A stretch of DNA of 8,883 nt from Xanthobacteraceae bacterium (GTDB taxonomy: Bacteria > Pseudomonadota > Alphaproteobacteria > Rhizobiales > Xanthobacteraceae), in NCBI GenBank assembly GCA_030037185.1, contig JASHRR010000499.1, forward strand, positions 1 through 8,883. Direction: 5' to 3'. The notes beneath the pieces were generated by a model. That model made no database searches, had not been told where the DNA came from, and was given only the letters and a program-made list of their open reading frames with translations. Both the position numbers and the translations under genes were made by a program. Positions 6,908 to 8,883 of this stretch are shown here, in pieces. Numbering within the stretch: position 1 is the stretch's first letter; every line of letters begins with the position of its first letter.

Positions 6908-8883
6908 ATGGAGTCATACGGAATCGGAGCCTCGATGCTTCGCAAAGAGGACGATCGATTTCTGCGCGGGCGCGGGCAATATGTCGCCGATTTCCGTCTC
7001 GCCGGCATGCGAGAGGTGGCATTCGTGCGCAGTCCGGTTGCGCATGCGCGGCTGAAGCGGGTCGTCATTCCCGAACAGTTTCGCAACGCCGTATACACCG
7101 CCAAGGACTTGACTGGCATCAAACCGATCGTCTCCGCGCCGGCTGTGAAGGGATTCAAATCGTCCAGCGAACCGATCCTCGCGGTAGACAAGCTTCGTTT
7201 TGTCGGCGAAATCGTCGCGATGTGCTTGGCGCCGAGCCGAGCCGAAGCCGAGGACCTCGCCGCCGCCGTAACGCTCGAATTCCAGGAGCTGCCGGCGGTG
7301 ACCGATGCGTTGGTTGCTTGCGAGGTCAGCGCACCGCGCGTCCACGACGAATGGGCCGATAATCTTTTCGTCGAGTTCAGGCACGAAGGCGACATCGAAG
7401 AGGCCGCAAAAACGGCGGCCATCAAGGTCACCAGGCGGATTCGAACTGCGCGTCATTGCATGGTTCCGATCGAAGGCCGCGGCGTGATCGCCTACCAGGA
7501 CGCGCGCCTGCGCCAGCTCACGCTGATCACATCGACGCAATTTCCGCACTCGGTGCAGACCGGCTTGAGCGAATGTCTCCGAATCGAACACGGACAGATC
7601 CGCGTCATTTCGCCCGATGTCGGCGGCGGCTTCGGCTATAAGGGGCTGCTGTGTCGCGAAGAAGTTGCGCTCGCATGGCTCGCCCAGCAGGTCGACCATG
7701 CCGTATGCTGGCTGGAGGACCGGCGCGAGCATCTGACGGCCAACGCGAATTGCCGCGAGCATCACTATCAGATCGACGGTTACGCCACAGCCGACGGTAA
7801 GCTCATCGGCATCGACTGCGTTGCCTATGTCGATGCCGGCGCCTATTCTTGCTATCCGATTTCATCAGCTCTTGAGGCAGCACAAATTGCCAGCCTCCTG
7901 CCTGGTCCCTACGTCCTGTCCGCCTACCGATGCCGTTCGACCGCTGTCGCCACCAACAAATGTCCAATTCTGCCGTACCGTGGCGTCGCCAGGACGGGCG
8001 TTTGCCTGGCCATCGAAACCATCATGGATGCGATCGCCCGAGAAGCCACCCTCGAACCTTATGAGGTCCGGCTTCGCAACATGGTCTGTCCCCAACACAT
8101 GCCTTTTGACAATATCGTAGGAAAGCACTTCGACAGTGGCAATCATCCGGAATGCCTGCGTCGCGCGGTTGCGGCGATAGGCCTTGAAGCGGTGCGGGAG
8201 CGCCAGCGGCTTCCTGAGAAGGACGGACGCCTGATCGGCGTCGGCGTCTGTTTCTTCGTTGAGCAGGGCGCGATGGGCACCTCGGTGCTCGCTTCATGGG
8301 GCCGGCCGATGGTGCCCGGTTACGAGCAGGCCAATATGAAGTTGACGCCCGACGGCGAAATCGAGATTCACGTCGGCACCCACTCCCACGGTCAGGGCCA
8401 TGAGACGACCTATGCCCAGGTCGCGCACGAGATCCTGGGTGTCGATTTCGACAAGATCCGAGTCGTTCAAGGTGACACCCTTCACACGCCGTATTCGACG
8501 TCGACCTGGGGCTCGCGGTCGATGGTCCATGGTGGCGGCGCCATCGCTGCAGCCTCGCGGCTTTTGGCCAAACGCGCCGCCCATATCGGAGCCTGGCTCA
8601 TGCAAGCGGACGCGGCCGAGGTGCGGGTTGCCGACGGCAAGGTCATGGCGGGCAACAGCTGCGTGACGCTGCGCGAAGTCGCACGCGCCTGGTACTTGCA
8701 GCCGCAGATGCTGCCGCCGGAGATCGATAGCGGAGGGCTCGAGGTGACCGCCGGGTATCGCGCGGCTCGCGACAGCGGCACTTTCACCTATGCAGCGCAC
8801 GCCGCCGTCGTCGCGATCGACCCTTCAACCGGGGCAATCGAGATTCTGGATTACGTCGTCGTCGAAGATGGCGGCACGCTGGT
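6908..8883 (+). CDS. Xanthine dehydrogenase-family molybdopterin-binding (large) subunit, 3' end outside window
   Basis: Catalytic subunit of a molybdenum hydroxylase (xanthine dehydrogenase, aldehyde oxidase and CO dehydrogenase large-subunit family), which uses water to hydroxylate a heterocycle or aldehyde and passes electrons to 2Fe-2S and FAD partners. The first 658 residues are present; the usual length is about 770-790. The start gives GIGASMLRKEDDRFLRGRG (residues 5-23), the standard N-terminus; GGAA lies 8 bases before ATG 6908, and an in-frame ATG at 6935 would cut into this block. The hammerhead domain covers about 18-130. Cofactor motifs are DVGGGFGYKG (237-246), PYRGVART (356-363, the active-site loop, unlike the AYRCSFR loop of true form I CO dehydrogenase), GTHSHGQGHETTYAQ (490-504) and TSTWGSRS (531-538). 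The catalytic Glu near the C-terminus lies beyond the edge. VVVEDGG (650-656) has Gly where many relatives have Cys or Val. Small and medium subunit genes are not upstream; they may follow downstream. Substrate unknown. Confidence 0.95.
   Translation, partial: MESYGIGASMLRKEDDRFLRGRGQYVADFRLAGMREVAFVRSPVAHARLKRVVIPEQFRNAVYTAKDLTGIKPIVSAPAVKGFKSSSEPILAVDKLRFVGEIVAMCLAPSRAEAEDLAAAVTLEFQELPAVTDALVACEVSAPRVHDEWADNLFVEFRHEGDIEEAAKTAAIKVTRRIRTARHCMVPIEGRGVIAYQDARLRQLTLITSTQFPHSVQTGLSECLRIEHGQIRVISPDVGGGFGYKGLLCREEVALAWLAQQVDHAVCWLEDRREHLTANANCREHHYQIDGYATADGKLIGIDCVAYVDAGAYSCYPISSALEAAQIASLLPGPYVLSAYRCRSTAVATNKCPILPYRGVARTGVCLAIETIMDAIAREATLEPYEVRLRNMVCPQHMPFDNIVGKHFDSGNHPECLRRAVAAIGLEAVRERQRLPEKDGRLIGVGVCFFVEQGAMGTSVLASWGRPMVPGYEQANMKLTPDGEIEIHVGTHSHGQGHETTYAQVAHEILGVDFDKIRVVQGDTLHTPYSTSTWGSRSMVHGGGAIAAASRLLAKRAAHIGAWLMQADAAEVRVADGKVMAGNSCVTLREVARAWYLQPQMLPPEIDSGGLEVTAGYRAARDSGTFTYAAHAAVVAIDPSTGAIEILDYVVVEDGGTL

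Noticed and set aside
6745..7765. Minus-strand open frames of 228 and 283 residues over the molybdenum hydroxylase start
   Set aside because: The plus strand carries unmistakable family motifs through this stretch, so these are antisense shadows.

Overview
The window is GC-rich bacterial DNA with dense, long open frames. The gene families (a fused HyuA/HyuB-type ATP-dependent amidohydrolase, an OPT-family transporter, a molybdenum hydroxylase large subunit and the remains of a phthalate-type Rieske dioxygenase) fit an accessory catabolic region of a soil alphaproteobacterium, perhaps of the Bradyrhizobium kind. That placement is an inference from gene content and style, not from a marker gene.

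Layout, left to right. Positions 1-196 hold no recognisable gene, only an imperfect inverted repeat. Positions 197-647 (+) are a decayed, truncated 5' part of a Rieske aromatic-ring dioxygenase gene. It has in-frame stops, a frameshift and a lost Rieske cysteine, but family motifs are still readable. It stops abruptly against the 3' end of a convergent gene. Positions 620-2242 (-) encode an OPT-family transporter whose last residues and stop codon lie on the antisense strand of the dioxygenase remnant. Positions 2267-6088 (-) encode a 1273-residue HyuA-HyuB fusion of the hydantoinase/oxoprolinase superfamily. Positions 6089-6907 are an 819-base divergent intergenic region with no gene I can support. 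From 6908 (+) a xanthine dehydrogenase-family molybdopterin-binding subunit runs off the right edge.

The HyuAB fusion and the transporter are 24 bases apart on the same strand and are very probably one transcript, enzyme first, importer second. The simplest reading is uptake of a small peptide-like or cyclic-amide compound by the OPT protein and ATP-driven opening of its lactam or imide ring by HyuAB. The divergent molybdenum hydroxylase could hydroxylate an N-heterocycle or aldehyde in a related route, but only proximity suggests this. Its iron-sulphur and FAD partners are not in view.

The most notable unannotated items are the Rieske pseudogene and the recombination junction that appears to have given the transporter gene its present C-terminus and stop. 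I found no CRISPR array, tRNA, rRNA, insertion sequence or clear defence or other unusual system.
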